From the NCBI GenBank assembly GCA_014584705.1, contig JACTMJ010000026.1, forward strand, positions 101,140 to 165,139: a DNA stretch of 64,000 nucleotides, given 5' to 3'. How positions within the stretch are numbered: the stretch's first letter is position 1; each line of letters starts with the position of its first letter. The stretch comes from Acidobacteriota bacterium (GTDB lineage Bacteria > Acidobacteriota > Terriglobia > Bryobacterales > Bryobacteraceae). The position numbers and the translations under genes are program-made. This document shows, one piece after another, positions 25,612 to 34,195 of this stretch. Below the pieces are notes generated by a model. That model saw only the letters and a list, made by a program, of their open reading frames with translations, was not told where the DNA came from and searched no databases.

Positions 25612-26460
25612 ATGCCGGTTGTTTCCTTCGCCACCCGCCGCAAGGCGTTCCGCGCGCTCCATGAGAGCGGCTGCTTTGTGATTCCGAATCCCTGGGATGT
25701 GGGTTCCGCCATGTGGCTGCGGGCTCTCGGCTTTCCCGCGCTTGCCACCACGAGTTCCGGCCTCGCTTTTTCCCTGGGCCTCCCCGACGCCGAATGGGCC
25801 GTCTCCCGGGACCGGGTTCTCGCGCACATCGCCGACATCGTCACGGCAACGGACCTGCCCGTCAACGCGGACTTCGAATCCGGCTATGCGGTGGAACCGG
25901 AGCCGCTCATGGAGAACGTGCGCCTTTGCGTGGAAACCGGTGTCGCGGGCCTCTCCATTGAGGACAATACCGGAGACGCCGATTCTCCCCTTTTTGATCT
26001 CAACCTTTCCGTGGAGCGCATCCGAGCCGCGAGACAAGCGATTGACGCCAGCGGCACGGGCGTCCTGCTCACGGCGAGGGCCGAGTGTTACCTCGTCGGG
26101 CATCCGCAGCCTCTCTCGGAATCCTTGCGACGCCTCACCGCCTATGCCGAAGCGGGAGCCGACGTGCTCTACGCGCCGGGACCCAAAGACCCGGAGGAGA
26201 TCCGGACGATCGTCAGGGAAATGCATCCCAAGCCGGTGAACCTTCTCATCGTGGCAGATTGGGGCATCACCGTGGCAATGGCGGCCGATTGGGGCGTTCG
26301 CCGCATCAGCACCGGGTCCTCCCTCTGCCGCGCGGCATGGGGCGGCTTTCTTCGCGCGGCGCGCGCCATCGCCGGGGAAGGGAGCTTCGCCGGGTTCAAA
26401 GAGAACGCGCCATTCGCGGAACTCAACACCTTCTTTCACGACCAGCGCAAGCCTCGCTAG
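25612..26460 (+). CDS. Isocitrate lyase/PEP mutase-superfamily enzyme
   Basis: The product has 282 residues. It shows the superfamily barrel: CFVIPNPWDVGSAMWLRAL, LATTSSGLAFSLG, the metal-binding VNADFESGYA, LSIEDNTGD, and LTARAECYLVG. It lacks the KKCGH loop of true isocitrate and methylisocitrate lyases, as do many family members annotated as oxaloacetate decarboxylases or carboxyvinyl-phosphonate mutases. It likely cleaves or decarboxylates a keto acid. It lies 89 nt after the GH89-like gene and 205 nt before the GntR gene. It could process keto acids from either flanking pathway; this is not decidable from sequence. Confidence 0.85.
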   Translation: MPVVSFATRRKAFRALHESGCFVIPNPWDVGSAMWLRALGFPALATTSSGLAFSLGLPDAEWAVSRDRVLAHIADIVTATDLPVNADFESGYAVEPEPLMENVRLCVETGVAGLSIEDNTGDADSPLFDLNLSVERIRAARQAIDASGTGVLLTARAECYLVGHPQPLSESLRRLTAYAEAGADVLYAPGPKDPEEIRTIVREMHPKPVNLLIVADWGITVAMAADWGVRRISTGSSLCRAAWGGFLRAARAIAGEGSFAGFKENAPFAELNTFFHDQRKPR

Positions 26461-26616
26461 CGGCGCGAAGCCACCTCGCTGCGCTAACGGAAGGCTAACG
26501 GAAGATCGGGCCGCGCTGCCCCCGCATTCGCGCTTTCCGGCCATTGAACGCCCTCCCCGCCCCTTGGCCGTGACGGCATCAACCCTCCCCGCGCCGCGCA
26601 TTTCACCAAATATGCC

Positions 26617-26664
26617 TTGACACGGATCGTTTCCAGTTACAAGATGGTCCTACCGGTCAGACCA
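26617..26664 (+). promoter_or_regulatory. Promoter with 20-bp operator before the GntR/FadR gene
   Basis: TTGACA (26617-26622), a 17-bp spacer and CAAGAT (26640-26645) form the promoter. A near-perfect palindrome, TGGTCCTACCGGTCAGACCA (26645-26664), starts at the last base of the -10 box and ends one base before the ATG. A regulator bound here would block polymerase, which fits autorepression. The same box in the same register lies at 40643-40662. The transcript would have a leader of only about 15 nt with no ribosome-binding sequence. Confidence 0.75.
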
Positions 26665-26665
26665 C

Positions 26666-27373
26666 ATGCCAATCAAACAGCCATTGGAGTACGAAAACGG
26701 AACCTTGACGGCCGCACTCGTGCACCGGATCCAGGAGATGATCCACAACAAGGAGCTTGCCGTCGGAGAGAAGCTCCCGCCGGAGCGGCAACTGGTGCGG
26801 ATGCTGGGCGTGAGCCGCTCCTCGGTCCGCCAGGCCGTGAAATCGCTGGAATCGATGGGCATTGTGGTTTCCAGGGTCGGCGTGGGGAACTTTATCAATC
26901 CGGATCTGTCCACGCAGAACCTCCTTGAGAGCCCGATGCGCTTCGCGCTGCGGCTCAACAACGCCTCTCGGCGGGAGTTGTACGAGATGCGGCAGGTGGT
27001 GGAAGCGCACACCGTTGGCCTAACCGCCGAGCGCGCTACCGCCCGCGACCTCGAGACTCTAGATGCGATTCTCCAGAAAATGGCCAGCCATACGGACGAT
27101 GCAAGAGTGCTCGCCGAATGCGACCACCATTTCCACATGGCCATTCTCAACGCCTGTGGGAACAGCGTCTTCCGCATGATCTTCGAGCCCATTTCCGCGC
27201 TGCTTTGGGAAGATCTTGAAGATCGCATGCACCTGTTTGATCCGGAAGAAACCCTGAAAGCGCACCGCGCGATTTACGATGCCATCCGCCGCGGAGATAA
27301 AGATCTCGCGGTTCGCGAAATGAAATGCCACCTGGAAAGAGGGTATGAGACCTTTTTCGGGGACAAAGCCTAG
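26666..27373 (+). CDS. GntR-family transcriptional regulator, FadR subfamily
   Basis: The product has 235 residues. The winged helix (residues about 12-75) is LTAALVHRIQEMI, GEKLPPERQLVRMLGVSRSS and VRQAVKSLESMGIV. The C-terminal domain is FadR/FCD-like, with its metal-site pattern in RRELYEMRQVVEAHTVGL, DHHFHMAILNACGN and LKAHRAIYDAIRRGD. FCD regulators usually sense acidic metabolites such as sugar acids and repress the genes for their use. The gene's own promoter carries a palindrome that recurs at the promoter of the rhamnonate-type operon 14 kb away, which predicts that this protein controls both. The receptor gene begins 62 nt downstream and is probably co-transcribed. Confidence 0.92.
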   Translation: MPIKQPLEYENGTLTAALVHRIQEMIHNKELAVGEKLPPERQLVRMLGVSRSSVRQAVKSLESMGIVVSRVGVGNFINPDLSTQNLLESPMRFALRLNNASRRELYEMRQVVEAHTVGLTAERATARDLETLDAILQKMASHTDDARVLAECDHHFHMAILNACGNSVFRMIFEPISALLWEDLEDRMHLFDPEETLKAHRAIYDAIRRGDKDLAVREMKCHLERGYETFFGDKA

Positions 27374-27435
27374 GTTGCCGGCGGGGGCGGCCCTGGGACG
27401 CCGCGCCCGCCACGGAACGGAAAAGAAGAAAAGCC

Positions 27436-30400
27436 ATGAAAATCCGGGGATTCGTTCGATCACTCGCTGCACTTGCATTGCTGCTCGTAGCCGCCGCCAT
27501 GCTCTCTTCTCAGACGACGGGCTCCATTGAAGGAACCGTGTCGGATGCGAGCCAGGCGGCGGTGCCGGGGGCCAAGGTGAGAATTGTCAACCAAGCCACA
27601 CAGATTGCCGGAGACTTCAGTACCAATGAGACCGGCTATTATCTGGCCCAGAACCTTCCGGTGGGAACCTACGACCTCGAGATCACCAGCGGTGGGTTCC
27701 GGGCCTTCACCGTGAAAGGCGTGAAGCTGGACGCCACGGCGCGCGTGCGCGTGGACGGAACCCTGCAGCTTGGCCAGGTGCAGGAGACCGTAACCGTGGA
27801 GGCCAGCCGCGCACGTGTGGAAACCACATCCGGCACGGTCAGCACCACCATCACCAGGGCGCAGGTGGATACCGCCGTTCTCAACGGAAGGAACTACTCC
27901 CGGTTGGCGATGCTTGTGCCCGGCGCGGTCTACCATTCGGGAACCGACGAGCTTTCGGGCGCGGGCCTGAGCGCGCCCGGTTCGGTGGTCTCCATCAATG
28001 GCGTGAACAACAAATCGTCAGGATGGTTCGTGGACGGGGCCTACAACATGAACGTGGGCAACGGCGAAGCGAATCCGCACATCCCCGTACTGGACAGTAT
28101 CGAAGAGGTGCAAGTGCAGACCGCCAATTACAGCGCCCGCTATGGCAGCACGGGAGGGGCGGTGATTAACGCAGTCACCCGCAGCGGAACGCGGGATCTC
28201 CACTTTAGCACCTACGAATATTTTCGCAACGACAAGCTCGACGCCCGGAACTTCTTTTCCCCCACGCGGCCGCCGCTTCGCCAGAATCAGTTCGGCTTCA
28301 CCGTTGGCGGTCCGGTCGTGCTTCCGGGTTATAGCCGGGAACGCTCCAAGACCTTCTTCTTCTGGAGTGAAGACTGGCGCTTGCGTCGCAATGCGCAAGT
28401 GAATCTCACGGCGACGCCCACCGAAGCAATGCGCGGGGGAGACTTCTCCGCCGACGGCACACGCACGGGAGCGGCGATTCGGGATCCGATCACGAAGACT
28501 CCCTTTGCGAACAACCGGATTCCCTCCAGCCTCATCAATTCCAACGCGTCGCTGCTCTTGCAGACATACTTTCCACTGCCAAACTACGGGAACGAGGCCT
28601 TCCGGAACTACATCAACAACGGCGTGAGGAGGCTCGATCCGCGCACGGATACGGTTAAGATTGACCACAATTTCTCCGAACGGTGGCGCGCCAGTTTCCG
28701 CATCGCGAACGACCATGTGGAGATCGTCGAGCCCAGCGTGCCGCTCTTCAACGCTACGCCTTTTCCCACACTGAGACAGGTTGAATCTTCCGGAGGGCTC
28801 ACAGGAACGGCGCGTGTCAGTACGGTAATCTCGCCGCGCATGACGAATGAGTTCAGCTATTCGTTCAAGCGTTACGACGTAAATCTGCTGCTGGAAGGCA
28901 GCGATGTCGCCAGCCCGGTCCGTCCTTCGGGATTGACGATTCGCGACTTCTTTTCCGGTGCGAACGACCTGAACCTGATTCCAAACATCAGGTTCAGCCA
29001 GGGCTGGGGCGGCATCGGAACTTCACAGCTTCCGCTGAAGCCCGCGACGGATAACAACAGCACGTGGGCGGACAATTTCAGCTACGTCCGCGGCAGCCAC
29101 ACCTTCCAGGCGGGCATCTCCCTGTGGCAATACCGGAAGAATCAGGCGGTGTTCAACCAGACCATGGGTTCGTACTCGTTCGACGGCAGTTTCAGCGGCC
29201 ACCCGGTGGCGGATTTTCTGCAAGGCTTCGCGCGAACCTACGGGCAAAGCCGGGACCGCTACATCCGCGATTACCGCTTCACCCAGACCGAAGCCTACAT
29301 CCAGGACGATTGGCGCGTGAGCCGCGGGCTTACCCTGAATCTCGGGCTTCGGTTCTACCGGATGCCCCTGCAGACGGTGGATGGCGACAGGATGAGTTCC
29401 TTCGATCCAGGCCGATTTGATCCGTCGAAAGCGCCGTCGATCGCTTCGAACGGCGTGCTGGTTCCTGGCGCCAATTACGATCCGCTGAACGGCATCGTCA
29501 TTGCCGGGCAGGGTGTGCCGCGCGGCTTTGCCGAACCTTTCCATGCGTTCGGCCCGCGCTTCGGTTTTGCCTGGGACCCCACAGGCACCGGCAAGCTTGC
29601 CTTTCGGGGCGGCTACGGAATCTCTTACCTGGCCAGCGGAACCAATCAAAGCAGCATGGTGCTGAACCCGCCCTTCAATGTTCGGGTAGATCTGAACAAT
29701 GTGAGCCTGGACGATCCGAGTGGCGGCATTCCAGTGGCACCGCGGCCCGTGGCCGTGAATAGCTTCAATCCGGATTTCAAACGCCCCATGGTTCACAGTT
29801 GGAGCGCTACGGTACAGACGGAACTGCCGGGGGAATTCCTGGCCTCCGTCGGGTATGTGGGAACCAGGGGCACCAACTGGGAAGTATGGATTGACCGCAA
29901 CGCTCCCGACTTTGCGGGCCGCCCCGCCGGACTTGATTTCGACACCCGCATCAACACAAACACCGTGAATCTGAACTCGATCCGGCCGTTCATCGGTTAC
30001 GGTGGCATCACGGAGTTCAACTCCGGCCTCAACTCCACTTACCACTCGCTGCAGACCAGCGTGCAGCGGAGATTCAACTCCGGTCTCGCCTTGCAGGCGG
30101 TCTACACGTACGGCAAGACGGTAGGAGAATCGCAGACCCGGCGGGACATGCGCGTGCAGAATCCCCTTAACTGGGCCGCCGACCGCGGACCTGTTGATTT
30201 TGACCGCACGCACGTCTTCAGCGCCAACTACATCTACGCCATCCCGTTTCTGAAAGGGCGTCGTGATCTGCTGGGGCAACTCGCCGGAAACTGGGAGCTA
30301 AGCGGGTTCGTCACCGCGCAATCCGGACTCGCGCTTACGCCGGGGCTCTCCACCTCGACGCGCGGCCTTGCAACCAGACCGGATGCCACCGGTGTCTCCG

Positions 30401-30711
30401 TCAAGGGGCCGAAGACTCTGAGCCAGTGGTTCAACACAAAAGCATTCGTGGCACCGGCCCTTGGCCACTATGGAAACTCCGGTACCGGCGTGATTCGTGG
30501 GCCGTCCATGGTGATCTGGGATGCGTCGGTAACCAAGGCGTTCCCGGTTTCGGAGCAATCCCGCTTCCGCCTCAGTGCCGAGTTCTACAATTTCCTCAAC
30601 GCGGTGAATTACTTTGGTGTAAGCACATCGTTAGGAGCGGGGAACTATGGCAGCATCACTAGCACGCGCGATGCCCGACGCGTGCAGTTGGGGCTTCGGT
30701 TTGATTTCTAG
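27436..30711 (+). CDS. TonB-dependent receptor, Oar-like (second copy)
   Basis: The product has 1,091 residues. It has a signal peptide (SLAALALLLVAAAMLSSQ region), a Cna-B/carboxypeptidase-regulatory domain (GSIEGTVSDASQAAVPGAKV), a plug with VNAVTRSGTRDLHFSTYEYF-like sequence (VINAVTRSGTRDLHFSTYEY), and a beta-barrel ending VQLGLRFDF. It is similar in plan to the receptor at 16.4 kb but clearly divergent in sequence. Standing between a FadR-type regulator and a GH106-like hydrolase, it probably imports rhamnose-containing oligosaccharides or the product of that hydrolase. The GH106-like gene begins inside its last 41 nt. Confidence 0.9.
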   Translation: MKIRGFVRSLAALALLLVAAAMLSSQTTGSIEGTVSDASQAAVPGAKVRIVNQATQIAGDFSTNETGYYLAQNLPVGTYDLEITSGGFRAFTVKGVKLDATARVRVDGTLQLGQVQETVTVEASRARVETTSGTVSTTITRAQVDTAVLNGRNYSRLAMLVPGAVYHSGTDELSGAGLSAPGSVVSINGVNNKSSGWFVDGAYNMNVGNGEANPHIPVLDSIEEVQVQTANYSARYGSTGGAVINAVTRSGTRDLHFSTYEYFRNDKLDARNFFSPTRPPLRQNQFGFTVGGPVVLPGYSRERSKTFFFWSEDWRLRRNAQVNLTATPTEAMRGGDFSADGTRTGAAIRDPITKTPFANNRIPSSLINSNASLLLQTYFPLPNYGNEAFRNYINNGVRRLDPRTDTVKIDHNFSERWRASFRIANDHVEIVEPSVPLFNATPFPTLRQVESSGGLTGTARVSTVISPRMTNEFSYSFKRYDVNLLLEGSDVASPVRPSGLTIRDFFSGANDLNLIPNIRFSQGWGGIGTSQLPLKPATDNNSTWADNFSYVRGSHTFQAGISLWQYRKNQAVFNQTMGSYSFDGSFSGHPVADFLQGFARTYGQSRDRYIRDYRFTQTEAYIQDDWRVSRGLTLNLGLRFYRMPLQTVDGDRMSSFDPGRFDPSKAPSIASNGVLVPGANYDPLNGIVIAGQGVPRGFAEPFHAFGPRFGFAWDPTGTGKLAFRGGYGISYLASGTNQSSMVLNPPFNVRVDLNNVSLDDPSGGIPVAPRPVAVNSFNPDFKRPMVHSWSATVQTELPGEFLASVGYVGTRGTNWEVWIDRNAPDFAGRPAGLDFDTRINTNTVNLNSIRPFIGYGGITEFNSGLNSTYHSLQTSVQRRFNSGLALQAVYTYGKTVGESQTRRDMRVQNPLNWAADRGPVDFDRTHVFSANYIYAIPFLKGRRDLLGQLAGNWELSGFVTAQSGLALTPGLSTSTRGLATRPDATGVSVKGPKTLSQWFNTKAFVAPALGHYGNSGTGVIRGPSMVIWDASVTKAFPVSEQSRFRLSAEFYNFLNAVNYFGVSTSLGAGNYGSITSTRDARRVQLGLRFDF

Positions 30712-33700
30712 GAGGTCGTGGATCGCTTCCGCTCTTCTGGCGGCGAGCCGGCCGGGTCTGGCGCAGGACCCGGCCGCCGCACTTTACCGCCAGTTTCAGG
30801 ATCCCGCCCGGCAATACTCGATCGCCCCTTACTGGTTTTGGAACGGCACGATCACCCCGGAGGAAAGCCGCCGGCAGTTGCAGGCGATGATGGAGCAGGG
30901 CGTTTTCGAGGCGACCGTCCTGCCCTGGGACGGCATGTCTCCGCGATACCTCTCGGAGGAGTTCTGGCACCAAGTCGGAGCGGCGCTCGACACCGCGGAG
31001 GAACTGGGCTTCACGCTCAATCTGTTGGACGACTACAATTGGCCGTCGGGACATCTGTGGGACTTTGGGTCCGCCCAGCCCGAGCTCAGCGTCGTGCTCC
31101 AAAAAGCGCCGCAGTACCGGATGCGGCGTCTCGCTCACAAAGAGTTTGTGATCGAAGCCGGGCAGACTTGGGCCGCCCGGCCCGAGGATACGGTGGAACT
31201 CGCGGTGGCTGGCAGGCTGTCTGAAGGGGACGCGCTGGAAGTGGATTCCTTGCGTCTGCTGGAGCCCGCGCAACACCGCCAGTGGACTGCACCCGAAGGC
31301 CGATGGCTGCTAACCCTCTATTGGACGGAACCCGCCGTGGCCGGTCATAACACGCGGGTGGATCTCCTGAACCCGGATGCCGTAGCTCTGTATATCGACC
31401 TCTTCTATGGCGAAATGGAGCGGCGCTTCGCCCGCCATTTTGGAAAGACCCTGAAGCTGACCGTCGCGGACCACGAAGGCGCCTACGGAACGCAGATTGC
31501 CTGGACGCCCGCGCTCTGGAAGGAGTTTGCATCACGCAAGGGCTATGATGCCCGAAGCCGCCTGCCGCTGCTGACGCGGCAATCCTCCGATACGGTTGCC
31601 GGCCGCGGGTTTCGCATCGACTACCTCGATGTGATCTCGGCCCTCTACGCGGAGTCCTTTTCCCGTCAGGTGAACGAGTGGTGTCTGCGCCGTGGCCTGA
31701 AGCATGGAACTTCGATCTACGAGGAACAAATCTACATCCAGGCCAACGGTGCCGGCGATATGTATCAGCACTGGCGCAATTCCAGTTTCGTCATGATGGA
31801 CGCCCTGCTGGAGCGCGGACGCTCGCCGATGGATTTCCGCGAGCCGGCTTCCGTCGCCGATCTCGAAGGAACTCCGCTCTGGGTGGAGAACCAGGGGCTG
31901 CAAGGCCACTCTACGTACTTCAGTTTGGAGAAAGCGCGCTACGGCACAAACACAATCCTGCTGTGGGGAGCCAACAAGCTCTGTCCCTATTTTCTCTATG
32001 ACGCGGAGAAAACAACCTGGCCGCCGCAATGGTTCCGTGGCCAACCGTTATGGCCCTGGTTCCGCAACTATGCGGATTACGCCCGGCGCGCGCTCTTTAT
32101 GAATGCGAGCGGCCGACGCGTCAGCCGCGTTGCGGTCTACTACCCCCTGGAAACCGCCTTCGCCAATGCGGAGATCCTCTTCACCAACAAACCGCATCGC
32201 GATCTGGTCTGGGCCAACTCCATGGACCAGACGCAGAACCTGTACACCGCGCTGCTCCTCGAACTCGAAAAGAGACGGCTCGAAACCCATGTGCTTGACC
32301 GGCACTATGTGAAACAGGCTTCGGTTGCGGGCAAGGCGCTTCGGTTGGCCGGCCAGGAGTTCTCCGTGCTGCTTCTGCCTCCGCTCACGGACATCGACGA
32401 AGGCGCGGCCGCGCGAATCCGGGAATTCGCATTGGCGGGGGGCAAGGTCATTGCCACCGGAACGCTCCCGCCCTCGCTGCGGCAGGTCGCCGGCATTCGG
32501 CATTTTGAGCTTCCCGTACGAGCCATGTTCATGGACCGCCTGGACTACATGAATCCAACCGTCGTGCCCGAGGAGATCCGCGCGGACCTTGCTCCCGTGA
32601 TGGACGAGGTTGTCCGGTCGCTGCCCCGCCTGCCTTCGATTGTCGAAGGCGAATCCCCCGCCATCCGCTGGTCTCACCGTCGCGCGGAGGGCCTGGAGTG
32701 GTATTGGATCGTGAACGATTCCGCCGAGCCGCGGAAGATCCGGCTGCGGATGCCGGTCCGCGCGGCCTTCGAACGCTGGGACCCGGAGACCGGTGGCCGC
32801 CGTCAGCTCGTGGCGTCGGACAGTGTTCTTGATCTGAGCTTCGAGCCGTGGCAGGGATGCTATCTGGTGCAGGCGGAAACATCCTCCGCCGAAAAGGCTC
32901 CGGAACTCGCCGAAAAGAAGAGCATCCCGGTGCCCTCCACGGGATGGCGCTTTCAGCCAGAGAGCGAGGTTCGGGTCCCCTACGCCTATTCGGAAGATGG
33001 CAGCGCTCTCTGGCTCTCCCCGGAGCGCCTCTCCGCGCGTTCGTGGTGGCTCATCGGGCCGTTTCCGTACGAGGATCATCACGGCTTCTACCGGCCCTAT
33101 CCGCCGGAAAGCGAGTTTGAACCAGCGCGGGTCTACGCTGGGGCGCATGGGAATCTTCAGTGGCGGTGGTGCGATTCCCCAACCTATTCGGTGACGCTTC
33201 GGGATCTGCTCCGTGTGCCGCGCGGGCAGGAGCTTGGCGTTTTCTATGCGTCCGCCTATGTCCATTCGCCAGAAGAGCGGGATGTCCGGACGCTCGCCGC
33301 GTTCGCCGATGGAATGAAAGTGTGGGTGAACGGCGAGAAGGTGATGGAGGAGCACCGGCATCCAAAGTGGCTGCTCATGCGCGATATCTGGGCGGAGCGG
33401 CGTCCGGCGAAATTGCGGCGGGGCTGGAACCGGATTCTCTTGAAGATCGAGCCGAGCCTCATGGTGCCGACGGCTTTCCTTTTCCGGCTTACCGCCCCGG
33501 ATGGCAATACGCTGCGCGATCTGGTGTGGGCGCGGCAGCCGGAGTTGCCCGCCCCGGCGCAAGCCAAACTGGCACGGCTGCGCGTGGACGTGCCGCCTTC
33601 CGTCTCCGCCTTCGCCATGCCCCGCTTCGCGTCGAACCCACGGGTATACGCGGATGGCAAGCAACTCCGGTCCGCGCGGCCGGGCGATTGGATTCCCGTG

Positions 33701-34195
33701 CCGTCGGGTGCGAAACGAATCGAGTTCCTCGTCGACGCGGCGGACGCCCCGGACGAGCCCATCCGATTCCGAACCCGCCCTTCCATGCAGCCCCTCTTTC
33801 GCTGGACGGATACGGCGCTGGCCCATTACTCGGGCACCGCAATCTACGAACGGGATATCCAGGCCCCGGCGCTTCAGCCCGGAGAGCGGCTCCTGCTGGA
33901 TCTCGGGGAAGTGGGGCTCGCCGCCGAGGTATGGGTAAACGGAAAACCCGCCGGACAGCGCGCCTGGCGCCCCTTCCGCTTCGACGTCACCGGCTTGGTG
34001 AAACCCGGAACGAACCGCATTCGCGTCCGCGTGGCGAACTCCGATGCCGGCTGGCAATCCCAGGGAGATACCGTCTATCCGAAAGGCAGTTGGGGCCTGA
34101 AATATCAAACGGAACTGGACCGCGTGCCCACCCTCGTTCCGAACGGCCTAGAAGGTCCGGTGCGGCTGGTTATTTTGCGTCCGGAAGCACCGTGA
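30671..34195 (+). CDS. GH106-like alpha-L-rhamnosidase, exported
   Basis: The product has 1,174 residues if the ATG at 30671 is used; a TTG at 30701 would give a tidy twin-arginine signal, ISRRSWIASALLAASRPGLA, and is an alternative. The mature N terminus APYWFWNGTITPEESRRQLQ, then GVFEATVLPWDG, LGFTLNLLDDYNWPSG and TVADHEGAYGTQIAWTPAL, resembles the GH106 barrel (PF17132 type). The C-terminal region carries a galactose-binding-like jelly roll (LLLDLGEVGLAAEVWVNG). GH106 enzymes release alpha-L-rhamnose from rhamnogalacturonan and related glycans. Its position next to a rhamnonate-type catabolic operon supports this. The gene overlaps the receptor gene at its 5' end and the convergent CocE-like gene by 26 nt at its 3' end. 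Confidence 0.72.
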   Translation: MPDACSWGFGLISRRSWIASALLAASRPGLAQDPAAALYRQFQDPARQYSIAPYWFWNGTITPEESRRQLQAMMEQGVFEATVLPWDGMSPRYLSEEFWHQVGAALDTAEELGFTLNLLDDYNWPSGHLWDFGSAQPELSVVLQKAPQYRMRRLAHKEFVIEAGQTWAARPEDTVELAVAGRLSEGDALEVDSLRLLEPAQHRQWTAPEGRWLLTLYWTEPAVAGHNTRVDLLNPDAVALYIDLFYGEMERRFARHFGKTLKLTVADHEGAYGTQIAWTPALWKEFASRKGYDARSRLPLLTRQSSDTVAGRGFRIDYLDVISALYAESFSRQVNEWCLRRGLKHGTSIYEEQIYIQANGAGDMYQHWRNSSFVMMDALLERGRSPMDFREPASVADLEGTPLWVENQGLQGHSTYFSLEKARYGTNTILLWGANKLCPYFLYDAEKTTWPPQWFRGQPLWPWFRNYADYARRALFMNASGRRVSRVAVYYPLETAFANAEILFTNKPHRDLVWANSMDQTQNLYTALLLELEKRRLETHVLDRHYVKQASVAGKALRLAGQEFSVLLLPPLTDIDEGAAARIREFALAGGKVIATGTLPPSLRQVAGIRHFELPVRAMFMDRLDYMNPTVVPEEIRADLAPVMDEVVRSLPRLPSIVEGESPAIRWSHRRAEGLEWYWIVNDSAEPRKIRLRMPVRAAFERWDPETGGRRQLVASDSVLDLSFEPWQGCYLVQAETSSAEKAPELAEKKSIPVPSTGWRFQPESEVRVPYAYSEDGSALWLSPERLSARSWWLIGPFPYEDHHGFYRPYPPESEFEPARVYAGAHGNLQWRWCDSPTYSVTLRDLLRVPRGQELGVFYASAYVHSPEERDVRTLAAFADGMKVWVNGEKVMEEHRHPKWLLMRDIWAERRPAKLRRGWNRILLKIEPSLMVPTAFLFRLTAPDGNTLRDLVWARQPELPAPAQAKLARLRVDVPPSVSAFAMPRFASNPRVYADGKQLRSARPGDWIPVPSGAKRIEFLVDAADAPDEPIRFRTRPSMQPLFRWTDTALAHYSGTAIYERDIQAPALQPGERLLLDLGEVGLAAEVWVNGKPAGQRAWRPFRFDVTGLVKPGTNRIRVRVANSDAGWQSQGDTVYPKGSWGLKYQTELDRVPTLVPNGLEGPVRLVILRPEAP

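Noticed and set aside
32048..34108. A 686-codon minus-strand frame opposite the GH106-like gene
   Set aside because: It is antisense to a gene with consistent domain text and has no recognisable features.
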